From NCBI GenBank assembly GCA_963803245.1, contig CAWDLI010000017.1:186001-250000 (forward strand): a DNA stretch of 64,000 nt, written 5' to 3'. A model generated the notes under the pieces. It searched no databases. It was given only the letters and a program-made list of their open reading frames with translations, and had not been told where the DNA came from. A program made the position numbers and the translations under genes. Of the stretch, positions 50,818 through 59,507 are shown piece after piece (the first letter of the stretch is position 1; each line of letters begins with the position of its first letter). The DNA is from JACVRW01 sp963803245. GTDB taxonomy: Bacteria > Actinomycetota > Thermoleophilia > Solirubrobacterales > Thermoleophilaceae.

Positions 50818-52279
50818 CCCCGCTGCCGACCTTCCGCTGGGGCTTGGCCACGACCATGTACACGAGCCCCACGGCGGCGATCAGGGCCAGCACGAGCGGC
50901 GCCGCCCACACCTGGTAGAAGGGCGCGCCGGGCGGCGCGAGCGACTCGCGCGGCCAGGCGATGTTCACGGTCTCGAAGCTGAGCCAGAGCACCGCCAGCA
51001 CGTTCACCACGAGCCCCACACGTCCCAGCTGGACGTGACCCGCCGGAACCCATGTGCCGCGGACACGGGCCACGAGCGCGGCCACCGCGACCATCAGGAA
51101 CGCCACGTAGATCGCCGCGGTGCCGAACGCGATCAGGCTCCCCACCGCGGTCGAGTCGAGCCCGAGCAGCAGGCCCAGGCAGGCGATGACCCCGGTGGCC
51201 ACCGTCGCCCCTATCGGCGTCTTGCGGCGGTCGACCGTGCGCAGGAAGGCGGACGCCGGAAGGACCCCGTCGCGCGCGATCGAGAAGATCGACCTCGCGG
51301 TGAGCGCCTGCGCCGCCATCCCGCACGCCAGGAAGGCGACCAGCACGATGGCGGCGAACGGCTTGGAGGACCACGAGCCGAACGAGCTCACCACCGCGGT
51401 CGTGACCGGATCGATGTCCTCGCCCGCCACCACGGCCGCGGGGTCGGGGTGCGCGAGCGTGACGGCGAACGCGTTCAGGATCACGATCCCGCCCACGCCG
51501 AGCAGTGCGATCCAGATGGCCCGCGGGACGTGGCGCGCCGCGTTCTGCGTCTCCTCGGAGGCGCCCACGCAGGCGTCGAACCCGATGAACACCCACCCGC
51601 CCACGGCGAGCGCCGCCAGCAGCCCGGCGAGCACCGAGCCGCCCGACAGCGCCTCGGCGCCGAGCGTCTCGCCGAAGATCGACAGGTCCTGCTCCCGGAA
51701 CACCAGCAGGAGCGCCAGCCCGATGCCCACCGAGGCGAGTGCCTCGGCGGCGATCCCCAGCCGGATCGCCCGGCCGAGCAGGTCGAGGCCGAGCGCGCCC
51801 ACGAGCGCGCAGAAGAGGACCAGCAGCATCCCCGTCGCGACGATCGCGTGCGGGGTCGGCTCGATCCCCGCGAGCGTGAGCGCCCACGGGGCGCCCAGGT
51901 AGGCGATCGTCGTGTTGGCCACCGCGTACGCGCAGATCGCCACCCACCCGTTGAACCACCCGTACGACCCGCCCATAAGCCGGCGGCTCCACTGGTAGGC
52001 GCCGCCCGCGATCGGGAACTCCGACGAGAGCTCGGAGTAGACCGTGATCAGGAGGCACTGGCCGGCCAGAGCCACCGGCAGCACCCACACCCAGGCCGGA
52101 CCCGCGACGGTGGTGCCCACCAGCACCACCGCGTAGAGACCGACCACTGGTGAGATGGCGGCGAACCCCATGGCGACGTTGCCGAATGTCTGGAGACCGC
52201 GCTTCAGCTCCTGCTTGTACCCCAGCTCGGCCAGGCGCAGGGCATCGGGGTCGGTCGGCGGCGCTACTACGTCGCTCAC
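50798..52279 (-). CDS. APC-family amino acid permease
   Basis: 493 residues with about twelve helices. Opening ELGYKQELKRGLQTFGNVAM followed by FAAISPVVGLYAVV, then SELSSEFPIAGGAYQWSRRL, the classic APC helix-3 signature, and GFDACVGASEETQNAARHVP. These match the amino acid/choline/polyamine transporters of the ACT/bat1-like group. GTG 52279 forms GTGA with the stop of the LuxR-type regulator gene, so the regulator and permease are co-translated and the permease may supply the regulator's cue. Confidence 0.9.
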   Translation of the reverse strand: MSDVVAPPTDPDALRLAELGYKQELKRGLQTFGNVAMGFAAISPVVGLYAVVLVGTTVAGPAWVWVLPVALAGQCLLITVYSELSSEFPIAGGAYQWSRRLMGGSYGWFNGWVAICAYAVANTTIAYLGAPWALTLAGIEPTPHAIVATGMLLVLFCALVGALGLDLLGRAIRLGIAAEALASVGIGLALLLVFREQDLSIFGETLGAEALSGGSVLAGLLAALAVGGWVFIGFDACVGASEETQNAARHVPRAIWIALLGVGGIVILNAFAVTLAHPDPAAVVAGEDIDPVTTAVVSSFGSWSSKPFAAIVLVAFLACGMAAQALTARSIFSIARDGVLPASAFLRTVDRRKTPIGATVATGVIACLGLLLGLDSTAVGSLIAFGTAAIYVAFLMVAVAALVARVRGTWVPAGHVQLGRVGLVVNVLAVLWLSFETVNIAWPRESLAPPGAPFYQVWAAPLVLALIAAVGLVYMVVAKPQRKVGSGVTPNAG

Positions 52280-55194
52280 GACGCCTTGGGCGCGTCGCCG
52301 CGCTCGCGCTGCTCGCGCTCCACGGCGCGCGCCACCTCGACGCGCGAGGAGGCGCCGAGCTTCACGAAGATGTTGCGTAGGTGGGACTCCACCGTCTTGT
52401 CGCTCAGGAACAGCTCGCCGGCGATCTCCTTGTTCGTCTTCCGGTCCGTGACCAGCGCGGCGATCTCGAGCTCGCGCTTGGTCAGGGCCGGGATGCCGGA
52501 GTCGGCCCCGGCCGCCGGACCTCGCTTCTCCGCGCGGGCGCCGAGCTTGCGCAACTCGCGCCGCACGGCGTCGCGCTCGCGCACCGACCCGCACTCGTCG
52601 AGCTCGCGCTCGGCCTCCCTGAGCGCCTCGATCGCCTGCTTGCGCTCGCCCGCGGCCGCGAGCGCCTGGCCCCTGAGGGCCCGCGCGTAGGCGGCCGGTA
52701 GACGCGCCCCCACGGCCTCGGCCGAGCGGATCGCGTCCTCCGCCGCGCTCGCCGCCGCGCCGGGCTCGCCCGCGTGCAGCAGGACGGCGGCCCGGCCGCG
52801 CGTGGCCACCGCCGTGGGCAGGTGCAGCCCGAGCCGCTCGGCCTGTTCCTCGGCGCTTCGCACGTGCGCCTCGGCAGCCTCCAGCCGGCCGCGCGCCAGC
52901 TCGGCGTCGGCGAGCATCTCCCAGTAGAAGCAGCGCTCCACGGGAATCGCGTACTCGAGCTCCTCTCCGCCGATCTCACGCATCACCTCGAACCCGCGGT
53001 CGAGGTCGCCCAGGAGGAACAGCATCGACGCGAGCGGCCACCCAGGCCCCCCGCTGCCCGCCGGCATCGTGCCCCCTGCCATGCGACCTCCCACGCGCGC
53101 GCTCTCCTCGCACGCCTTGACGCCGGCGTCGAGATCGCCCGCGTAGTAGAGGGCGAAGCCGAGCTCGAAGAGAGCCCAGAAGAGGTAGTGCGGATTTCCG
53201 GAGATGCGCGCGGACTCCACGGCCCTCTCGTTCACCTCGACGGCCTCGGCCATGCGCCCCTGCGCCTCGAGCGGGTAGCCCTTCACGAGCATCAGGGGGA
53301 TCAGCAGCCGGCCCTCCCCCGTCGCGCGCGCGATCTCGATGCCGCGGTCCGCGTGCTCGATCGCGGCGTCGTAGTGCTCGAGGTAGTTGTCGGTCCAGCC
53401 CAGGTAGTAGAGCGCGTCCAGGCGCGGCGCCAGCTCCTCGTTCGACAGCCGCTCGATCTGCTCCAGCGCCTCCGCGCGATGCTTCCGCGCGGCCTCGACC
53501 CGCCCGTCGCAGACCTCGCCGAGCGCCAGCGCCGCCGACGCCGCCGCGATCAAGGGCCGGTCGCCCAGCTCCCGCGCGGTCTCGAGCGCCGTGCGCCCCA
53601 TCTCGCAGGTCTGGTCGAAGTCGAGCGCATAGAGGCCGTCCACCGCCAGCTCGACCTCCAGCGCCGCCGACTCGGTCGTGCCGCGGTCGGGAAGCTCCTC
53701 CCGGGCCCGCAGGAGGCGCTGATGCGCCTCGGCGTGATGGCCCTGCCAGTGCTCCACCGCCGCGCACAGCGTGGTGAGCTCCACCCGCCGGGCCACCGAC
53801 TCCCCCGGCAGCAGGTCGCCCGCCTCCAGGAGCGTCTCGCGGCAGCGCTCGAGGTTGCCGAGCGAGCGCTGCGCGGACGCGAGCGACACCCGCAGGTCCA
53901 CCTGGCGCTCGTGGTCGGCCGCGGGCAGCAGCCGCAGCGCTGCCTCGAACCAGCGGGCCGCCGCGGCCGGACCCCGGCCCGCCGCCTCGGCGCCGGCTTC
54001 GATCAGGACGGCGATCGCCTCCTCGTCGCCCTGGCCCGCGGACTGCTCCACGTGGTGTGCGCGCTCACCCGCGGCGGCACCGCGCTCGGCGAGCGCCGCG
54101 GCCGCCCGACCGTGGGCCGCGAGCCTCCATCCCCCGCGCGTGGACTCGTAGACCGCGCGCCGCACCAGCGGATGGCGGAACACGAAGCGCCGCGGCACCT
54201 GGGTCGGGCGCACGAGGTCCACGGCGAGCAGGTCGTCGAGCGCGTCGAGCCCCTCGGCCTGCGGGAGCTCGGCGATCGCAGCCGCCAGGTCCGGCTCGAA
54301 CGGCTCGCCGGCCACGGCCGCGGCGTCCAGCAGCCCGCGCGCCTGCGGGGACAGGGACTCGAGCTCCTCGGACAGCGCGGCGGCCACCGCCGCCGGCACC
54401 CCCGTCTCGCTGTCGCCGTTCGACGCCGGCGCGGCGAGCGGCTTGCCCTCCTCGCTCGCGCGCGCTAGCTGCTCCAGGTAGAAGGGGTTGCCACCGCCGT
54501 GGCTGTAGATGTCCGCGAGCGAACGCGCATCCACGTCGCCGAGCAGCTCGGCCGCCTGCGCCTCGCTCAGCTGCTCCAAGCCGATCCGCAGGAGCGAGGG
54601 CACCGCGAGCGCGGCGGACAGGCGCTCCGGAGCCTGGCCGCGGCGGAATGCGAAGGCGACCAGCACGGGCGCCTCCGGCCCGCGCCGCAACAGCGCCGCG
54701 AGCAGCTCGATCGAGGCGGTGTCGGCCCAGTGGAGGTCGTCCAGCACGAGCACGAGTGGGTTCGGATCGGCCAGCCGCTCGAGCAGCGTCCGCACGGCGC
54801 GGTGAGCCCGGTAGCGCTCGTCCGCCAGCGCCGAATCGGGCTCCCGGCCCGTCTTCCGCAGGCTGGGCAGCACGCCGGCCAGCTCGTCGAGCAGCTCGGC
54901 TCCCCAGCCGTCCTGGGCGTCGGGCTCCTGAGCCGCCACGTACGCGTCGAGGGCGTCTGCCCAGACGCCGAACGGCACGTCGCGCTCGAACTCGGCGGCC
55001 GAGCCGGCCAGCACCAGGTGGCCGCGCCCCTCCCCCCGCTCGCGCAGCTCGGCGAGCAGCCGGGTCTTGCCGATGCCGGGCTCGCCTTCGGCGCTCACCC
55101 ACGTCGGCGACCCCTCCGCGAGGGTGTCGAGCGCCCCCTCGAGCTGATCGAGCTCTGTCTGGCGCCCAACGGTCTTTCCTGCGGCTAGAGCCAA
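52276..55194 (-). CDS. large LuxR-type (LAL/MalT-like) ATPase transcriptional regulator
   Basis: 972 residues. N-terminal AAA-16 ATPase: GRQTELDQLEGAL, Walker A AEGEPGIGKTRLLAEL, Walker B LVLVLDDLHWADTAS. The middle (about 400-880) is TPR-like helical repeats with LYYLGWTDNYLEHYDAAIEH. The C-terminal 65 residues are a LuxR HTH: LTKRELEIAALVTDRKTNKE, then GELFLSDKTVESHLRNIFVK. Such regulators activate genes when ligand and ATP are bound. Divergent from the MMPL gene with element copy D between them, and overlapping the permease gene. It could bind the repeated element, but this is untested. Confidence 0.92.
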   Translation of the reverse strand: MALAAGKTVGRQTELDQLEGALDTLAEGSPTWVSAEGEPGIGKTRLLAELRERGEGRGHLVLAGSAAEFERDVPFGVWADALDAYVAAQEPDAQDGWGAELLDELAGVLPSLRKTGREPDSALADERYRAHRAVRTLLERLADPNPLVLVLDDLHWADTASIELLAALLRRGPEAPVLVAFAFRRGQAPERLSAALAVPSLLRIGLEQLSEAQAAELLGDVDARSLADIYSHGGGNPFYLEQLARASEEGKPLAAPASNGDSETGVPAAVAAALSEELESLSPQARGLLDAAAVAGEPFEPDLAAAIAELPQAEGLDALDDLLAVDLVRPTQVPRRFVFRHPLVRRAVYESTRGGWRLAAHGRAAAALAERGAAAGERAHHVEQSAGQGDEEAIAVLIEAGAEAAGRGPAAAARWFEAALRLLPAADHERQVDLRVSLASAQRSLGNLERCRETLLEAGDLLPGESVARRVELTTLCAAVEHWQGHHAEAHQRLLRAREELPDRGTTESAALEVELAVDGLYALDFDQTCEMGRTALETARELGDRPLIAAASAALALGEVCDGRVEAARKHRAEALEQIERLSNEELAPRLDALYYLGWTDNYLEHYDAAIEHADRGIEIARATGEGRLLIPLMLVKGYPLEAQGRMAEAVEVNERAVESARISGNPHYLFWALFELGFALYYAGDLDAGVKACEESARVGGRMAGGTMPAGSGGPGWPLASMLFLLGDLDRGFEVMREIGGEELEYAIPVERCFYWEMLADAELARGRLEAAEAHVRSAEEQAERLGLHLPTAVATRGRAAVLLHAGEPGAAASAAEDAIRSAEAVGARLPAAYARALRGQALAAAGERKQAIEALREAERELDECGSVRERDAVRRELRKLGARAEKRGPAAGADSGIPALTKRELEIAALVTDRKTNKEIAGELFLSDKTVESHLRNIFVKLGASSRVEVARAVEREQRERGDAPKAS

Positions 55195-55232
55195 AACGGA
55201 CCTCCGACCCTACCCCTACCCAGGGGATTTAA

Positions 55233-55271
55233 GGGTGCCGGTTCAGGGGGCGCCCCCGATGTTCGGGGGCC
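55233..55271 (+). repeat. intergenic element, copy D
   Basis: GGGTGCCGGTTCAGGGG, GCGCCCCCGATG, then TTCGGGGG. CCCCCGATGTTCGGGGG is itself a perfect 7-3-7 palindrome. It lies between the divergent LuxR-ATPase and MMPL genes. Confidence 0.65.
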
Positions 55272-55323
55272 CGCGAGAGCGCAGGCTGCCTGCATGCAGT
55301 CGAACCCCACCAAGAGGAGTGAC

Positions 55324-57534
55324 ATGCAACAGTCGCGAAACATCGCAGCGCGGGCCGGTCGCTGGAGCGCCCGGCACCGCAAGACGGCGGTCCTCGGATG
55401 GATCGTCTTCGTCGTTCTGGCCTTTATGGCCGGCAACAACCTCGGCACGGAGACACTCACCGCCGAGGACTCGGGCGTGGGTGACTCCGGTCGCGCCGCC
55501 CAGATCACGAAGGACGCATATCCCGAGCGCATCGGCGAGATGGTCCTCATCCAGAGCAAGACGCTCAAGACCGACGACCCGCAGTACCGGGCCGTCGTAG
55601 CCGACGTGACCCAGCGCCTCGAGGACACGAAGGGCGTGACCGAGATCAAGGGTCCCTACGGCAAGGGCGAGCAGCGCACCGCCATCTCGGACGACGGGCA
55701 TTCCACGCTCGTCAACTTCGAGATCAAGGGCGCCATCGAGGACGTCGCGGCCGGCAAGATCGTGGACAGCACGGTCCTCGAGGTCAAGGCGGCGCAGAAG
55801 GCGCACCCCGAGTTCAACGTCGAGCAGTTCGGCGGGGGCAGCTCCGAGGAAGCCTTCAAGGAGATCTTCAACAGCGACCTGCAGAAGGCCACGTTCGGCT
55901 CGCTGCCGATCACCCTGATTCTCCTGGTCCTCGCGTTCGGAACGCTGGTAGCGGCGGGCATCCCGCTCCTCCTGGCGATCACCGGCGTGATGAGCACGAT
56001 GGGCATCGTCGCGGCGCTGAGCCACCTCTCGCCCGTCGAGGAGTCCATCAACCACGTGATCCTGCTCATCGGCCTCGCCGTGGGCGTGGACTACGCGCTG
56101 TTCTATCTCCGCCGGGTGCGCGAGGAGCGCGCCGCCGGACGCAGCAAGGAAGCGGCAATCGAGGCGGCAGCCGCCACCTCGGGCCGTGCGGTTCTCGTCT
56201 CCGGCATCACGGTCATGATCGCCATGGCCGGCATGTACTTCGCCGGGGCCGCGACGTTCACCTCATTCGCCACCGGCACCATCGTGGTGGTCGCAGTCGC
56301 GATGCTCGGATCGCTCACGGTGCTTCCCGCCGTGCTGTCGATGCTCGGCGATCGCACCGAGAAGGGCCGGGTTCCCGGCCTGGGTCGTCTCCGCAACCGC
56401 GTGGCCCGCGTGGCCATCTGGTCGCGGATCGTGGACCGGGTGCTGCGGCGCCCGCTGCTTTCGGCGAGCCTGGCCACCGGCCTGCTCGTGGCGATGGCGA
56501 TTCCCGCCATCGGGATGGACATCGGCACCCCGAACACCTCGGCCTCGTTGCCGCAGGATCAGCCGATCGTCCAGACGTTCAACCGGGTGACAGAGGCCTT
56601 CCCGTCGGAGACCTCTTCGCTTCAGGTGGTCCTCAAGGCCGAGGACGTGACAGCGCCGGCCGTCAAGGCGGGGCTGGCGAAGATGGACAAGGCCGTCGCG
56701 GAGCACCGCGACCTGCTCCCGTCGAGTGACGGCGTGCTGGACGTGAACCCCGACAAGACGGTCGGCACGATCGAGGTCGAGATCGCCGGCAACGGCACCG
56801 ACAAGCAGTCCAACCAGGCGCTCGAGGTTCTCCGCACCGACGTGGTTGACCCGACGATCGGATCGGTTTCCGGCGTCGAGGCGGTCGTCGGCGGCAACAC
56901 CGCGGTGGATGCCGACTTCACGGACACGCTGAAGTCGAACATCCCCTACGTGCTGGCGTTTGTGCTCTCAGCCGCGTTCCTGCTGCTCCTGGTCACGTTC
57001 CGCTCGATCGTGGTCCCCATCAAGGCGATCATCCTGAACCTCCTCTCCGTGGCCGCGAGCTTCGGCGTGATGGTTCTGGTGTTCCAGCACGGCTGGTTCA
57101 AGAGCCTGCTCGGCTTCTCCGAGACCGGCCCGATCACCTCATGGGTCCCGCTGTTCATGTTCGTGGTCCTCTTCGGACTCTCGATGGACTACCACGTGTT
57201 CATCCTCAGCAGGGTCCGCGAGGCGTATGACAACGGCATGAAGACCGAGGAGGCCGTGTCCCACGCGATCAAGAACACCGCAGGCGTCGTAACGAGCGCA
57301 GCCCTCGTGATGGTCGCGGTGTTCGCGATCTTCGGGAGCCTCTCGTTCATCATGTTCAAGCAGATGGGCGTGGGCCTGGCGTTCGCGGTCCTGCTCGACG
57401 CCACGCTGATCCGCGGTGTGCTGCTGCCGTCCACGATGAAGCTGCTGGGCGACCGCAACTGGTGGCTCCCCAGCAAGCTCGGATGGCTCCCCGAGATCAA
57501 GCACGAGGGCGAGGTGCAGCCCGCCACGGCCTAG
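55324..57534 (+). CDS. MMPL-family RND transporter
   Basis: 736 residues from ATG 55324, preferred over ATG 55294 because AAGAGGAG lies just before it. Two six-helix bundles, each with the MMPL signature (GLAVGVDYALFYLRRVREER and FGLSMDYHVFILSRVREAY), and two periplasmic loops; the Gln-rich insert of the other MMPL protein is absent. Likely exporter of lipids or drugs. A strong hairpin (57561-57586) follows the gene, and element copy D precedes it, so it is probably a single-gene unit under the same control as the other D/E/C-linked genes. Confidence 0.93.
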   Translation: MQQSRNIAARAGRWSARHRKTAVLGWIVFVVLAFMAGNNLGTETLTAEDSGVGDSGRAAQITKDAYPERIGEMVLIQSKTLKTDDPQYRAVVADVTQRLEDTKGVTEIKGPYGKGEQRTAISDDGHSTLVNFEIKGAIEDVAAGKIVDSTVLEVKAAQKAHPEFNVEQFGGGSSEEAFKEIFNSDLQKATFGSLPITLILLVLAFGTLVAAGIPLLLAITGVMSTMGIVAALSHLSPVEESINHVILLIGLAVGVDYALFYLRRVREERAAGRSKEAAIEAAAATSGRAVLVSGITVMIAMAGMYFAGAATFTSFATGTIVVVAVAMLGSLTVLPAVLSMLGDRTEKGRVPGLGRLRNRVARVAIWSRIVDRVLRRPLLSASLATGLLVAMAIPAIGMDIGTPNTSASLPQDQPIVQTFNRVTEAFPSETSSLQVVLKAEDVTAPAVKAGLAKMDKAVAEHRDLLPSSDGVLDVNPDKTVGTIEVEIAGNGTDKQSNQALEVLRTDVVDPTIGSVSGVEAVVGGNTAVDADFTDTLKSNIPYVLAFVLSAAFLLLLVTFRSIVVPIKAIILNLLSVAASFGVMVLVFQHGWFKSLLGFSETGPITSWVPLFMFVVLFGLSMDYHVFILSRVREAYDNGMKTEEAVSHAIKNTAGVVTSAALVMVAVFAIFGSLSFIMFKQMGVGLAFAVLLDATLIRGVLLPSTMKLLGDRNWWLPSKLGWLPEIKHEGEVQPATA

Positions 57535-57560
57535 CCCTCCACCGACATCCGAGCCCTACC

Positions 57561-57586
57561 CGGCGCCCGCCTTCCGGCGGGCGCCG
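57561..57586 (+). terminator. strong hairpin terminator after the MMPL gene
   Basis: CGGCGCCCGCC-TTCC-GGCGGGCGCCG is a perfect 11-bp stem with a 4-nt loop, 26 nt downstream of the MMPL stop codon. No long T-tract follows, as is usual at this GC content. Confidence 0.75.
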
Positions 57587-57597
57587 GTCGTTGCCGT

Positions 57598-57634
57598 TGC
57601 GGAAGCACCCGGCTCGGCCGGGTGCGCCCCGATG
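57598..57634 (+). repeat. intergenic element, copy B
   Basis: TGCGGAAGCACCCGGCTCGG followed by CCGGGTGCGCCCCGATG, about 37 nt with three differences from copy A. It lies between two convergent genes, so it does not precede a start codon, unlike the other copies. Confidence 0.55.
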
Positions 57635-57648
57635 CCTTCCTTAAGGCA
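57633..57648 (-). terminator. possible hairpin at the end of the cNMP-binding gene
   Basis: TGCCTT-CCTT-AAGGCA forms a 6-bp stem that overlaps the stop codon of the minus-strand gene and element copy B. Weak evidence. Confidence 0.3.
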
Positions 57649-58045
57649 CCGGCTCCAGCCAGTGGCGGCGCTCCTCGATCGCGGCGTGGATGCGCCTGCT
57701 CACCTGGGGCATCTCGCGGCAGATCCTGCGGAATGCGTACCCGGTCATGACGATGGCTCTGATCGGTGACAGCGCGGTAACGGTCGCGTTCCGCGGGGTT
57801 CCCTCGATCACCCCGATCTCCCCGAGGAAGTCACCCGGCCCGAGCTCGTCCAGGTACTGGTCGCCGCGGACCACCCTGGCGCTGCCCTCCTCGATCACCA
57901 GGAACTCCCAGGCCAGCTCGCCCTCGCGACAGAGCGAGTCACCGGGCTCGAGCTCCACCTCGTCGGCGCAGCGTGCCACGAGCCTGCGCTCGCTCCTGCC
58001 GAGCCCCGCGAACAACGGGATCCCTTCCAGCCGTGCTTCGTCCAT
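57641..58045 (-). CDS. cyclic-nucleotide-binding domain protein
   Basis: 134 residues, one CNB domain and nothing else. GIPLFAGLGRSERRLVARCA opens it; GDSLCREGELAWEFLVIEEG and the phosphate-binding cassette-like FLGEIGVIEGTPRNATVTAL follow. The cassette has GEIGVI...RNATV where cAMP receptors have GE...RSA, so binding of cAMP or another cNMP is plausible. RBS GAGGAGAG is 5 nt before ATG 58045. No HTH, so it acts as a ligand-dependent partner rather than a transcription factor. The class III cyclase at 8493-9110 could supply its ligand. Confidence 0.85.
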   Translation of the reverse strand: MDEARLEGIPLFAGLGRSERRLVARCADEVELEPGDSLCREGELAWEFLVIEEGSARVVRGDQYLDELGPGDFLGEIGVIEGTPRNATVTALSPIRAIVMTGYAFRRICREMPQVSRRIHAAIEERRHWLEPVP

Positions 58046-58089
58046 CGGACTCTCCTCGGCTCGCTCGGTGCTGATGCTCTCACTTTTCA

Positions 58090-58130
58090 GGGTCCCGGTT
58101 AAGGGTCCCTCCCCGATGTTCGGGGGACCG
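58090..58130 (+). repeat. intergenic element, copy E
   Basis: GGGTCCCGGTTAAGGG, TCCCTCCCCGATG, TTCGGGGGACC. Similar to C and D; CCCCGATGTTCGGGG is palindromic. It lies between the divergent cNMP-binding gene and an 80-residue small protein gene (ATG 58151, 20 nt downstream). Confidence 0.6.
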
Positions 58131-58150
58131 TTCTGCCGCATGCTCCACCA

Positions 58151-58393
58151 ATGCCGACCTACCTCCTCCATCACCAGCACGACCCGCACGAGTGTGCAGT
58201 GGCTTTTGCCGCCTGGATGGGCTTTCAGAGCCCCCTCCGCCACCGTCCGGCGTCGTCCACTTGCCTTACGGGCGGCCACGTGATCTGGTGGCGGGTGGAG
58301 GCCGGCGACAAGACTTCAGCGCTGGGGCTCCTGCCCCGTTACGTGGCCGAGCGCACCACGCCCATCGAGGTCAGAGAGGTCGAGATCCCATGA
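58151..58393 (+). CDS. small conserved-looking protein of unknown function
   Basis: 80 residues. TYLLHHQHDPHECAVAFAAW, then GFQSPLRHRP, GGHVIWWRVEAGDK and LLPRYVAERTTPIEVREVEI. Similar short proteins occur in related actinobacteria as far as I can recall; no fold or function is known. The His residues (HHQHDPHEC) could bind metal. ATG 58151 is 20 nt after element copy E. Its stop forms ATGA with the next gene, so the two are translationally coupled. Confidence 0.72.
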   Translation: MPTYLLHHQHDPHECAVAFAAWMGFQSPLRHRPASSTCLTGGHVIWWRVEAGDKTSALGLLPRYVAERTTPIEVREVEIP

Positions 58394-59085
58394 GCACCGT
58401 GCCCGACAGCGGCTCCCACTGGAACGCCGGCCGCGTGGCCGTGCTCATCTCCGGCGCCGTGGTGTCCCTCGTCGGCGTGGGCCTGGTCCTCGGCGGCCTG
58501 GCCCTGGCGCTGGCGCACGGCGTCGCGCGCGACTCGGACGGCTACTACACGACCGGCACAGAGCGGCTGTCGACCGGCACCCACGCGCTCACCGTCGAAG
58601 ACGTGGATCTCGGCAACGACGCCGCCGACCTCGTGCCCGAGGACGCTCTCGGCACCGTGCGTGTGCGTGCCGAGCGGCCGGGCGGACGACCCGTCTTCGT
58701 CGGGATAGCGCGCCGGAGCGACGTGGACTCCTACCTCCGCGGCGTCTCCCACGCCGAGCTCGATGACCTCGACCCGCCCGAGTACGACACCCGCAGGGGC
58801 GGAGCGCCCCGGCGAGCGCCCACGGCTGAGCGCTTCTGGGTCGCCTCCGCCTCGGGGCCGGGCCGCCAGGCGGTCGACTGGGACGTGGAGGGCGGGAACT
58901 GGTCCGTCGTGGCCATGAACGCCGACGGATCCCGCGGGGTCGCCGTGGATGCCGACGTGGGCGCCAAGGTCGGCTGGTTCCTCTGGGTCGGGCTCGGAAT
59001 GCTCGTCGTGGGCCTGCTGATCATCGGCGGCGGCGGTCTGCTGATCGCGATCGCGTCGCGCCGGCCGCGCACGTCCGGCAGCTGA
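58390..59085 (+). CDS. membrane-anchored protein of unknown function
   Basis: 231 residues. N-terminal helix (VAVLISGAVVSLVGVGLVLG) and C-terminal helices (VGWFLWVGLGMLVVGLLIIG). The large middle part has DGYYTTGTERLSTGTHALTV and RPVFVGIARRSDVDSYLRG. This plan, a folded extracellular domain between helices, is common in actinobacterial hypothetical proteins. Coupled to the upstream 80-residue gene by ATGA; the pair may act together. Confidence 0.72.
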   Translation: MSTVPDSGSHWNAGRVAVLISGAVVSLVGVGLVLGGLALALAHGVARDSDGYYTTGTERLSTGTHALTVEDVDLGNDAADLVPEDALGTVRVRAERPGGRPVFVGIARRSDVDSYLRGVSHAELDDLDPPEYDTRRGGAPRRAPTAERFWVASASGPGRQAVDWDVEGGNWSVVAMNADGSRGVAVDADVGAKVGWFLWVGLGMLVVGLLIIGGGGLLIAIASRRPRTSGS

Positions 59086-59108
59086 GTCTCGGGGATACTC
59101 GGCGGGCG

Positions 59109-59507
59109 ATGGCGCACGAGAACGTCGAGACGGTTCGCCGGGTCTACGAAGGAGTGAACGCCCGCTTGGAGACACCCCGGGAGCTGTTCGACCCGGACTA
59201 CGAGTTCGACAACACGGAGCTCTGGCCGGATCTCGTCGAAGTCCTGGGATTTGAAGCGGCACAGGAAGCCATGCGCGAGTACTGGGAAACGTTCGAGGGT
59301 TACCACGTCGAGATCGAAGAGGTGATCCACGCCGACGAGGGGCGGGTCGTCGTCCTCGTCCGCGATGGCGGGCGGATGAGAGGGAGCGACGCCGAGGTGT
59401 GGAACCGCTTCTTCCACGTCTGGACCCTTCGTGACGGGAGGATCGTCCGCCTATCGGTACACACCAACCGGAGCCGATCCCTCGAAGTCGCTGGGCTGCC
59501 GGAGTAG
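59109..59507 (+). CDS. SnoaL-like/NTF2-fold protein
   Basis: 132 residues of the SnoaL-like polyketide-cyclase/NTF2 fold: NVETVRRVYEGVNARLETPR, FDPDYEFDNTELWPD, then EAMREYWETFEGYHVEIEEV and WTLRDGRIVRLSVHTNRS. Members range from isomerases to ligand-binding proteins, and the active-site residues are too variable to say more. A GATACT hexamer lies 9 nt before ATG 59109. Confidence 0.82.
   Translation: MAHENVETVRRVYEGVNARLETPRELFDPDYEFDNTELWPDLVEVLGFEAAQEAMREYWETFEGYHVEIEEVIHADEGRVVVLVRDGGRMRGSDAEVWNRFFHVWTLRDGRIVRLSVHTNRSRSLEVAGLPE

Noticed and set aside
55233..55271. Intergenic element read as a canonical FliA/WhiG promoter because of its CCGATG end
   Set aside because: The distance from TTCA/TTAA to CCGATG is about 10 nt rather than 15-16, unlike the GGDEF and HD-GYP promoters, so it was kept as a separate element.
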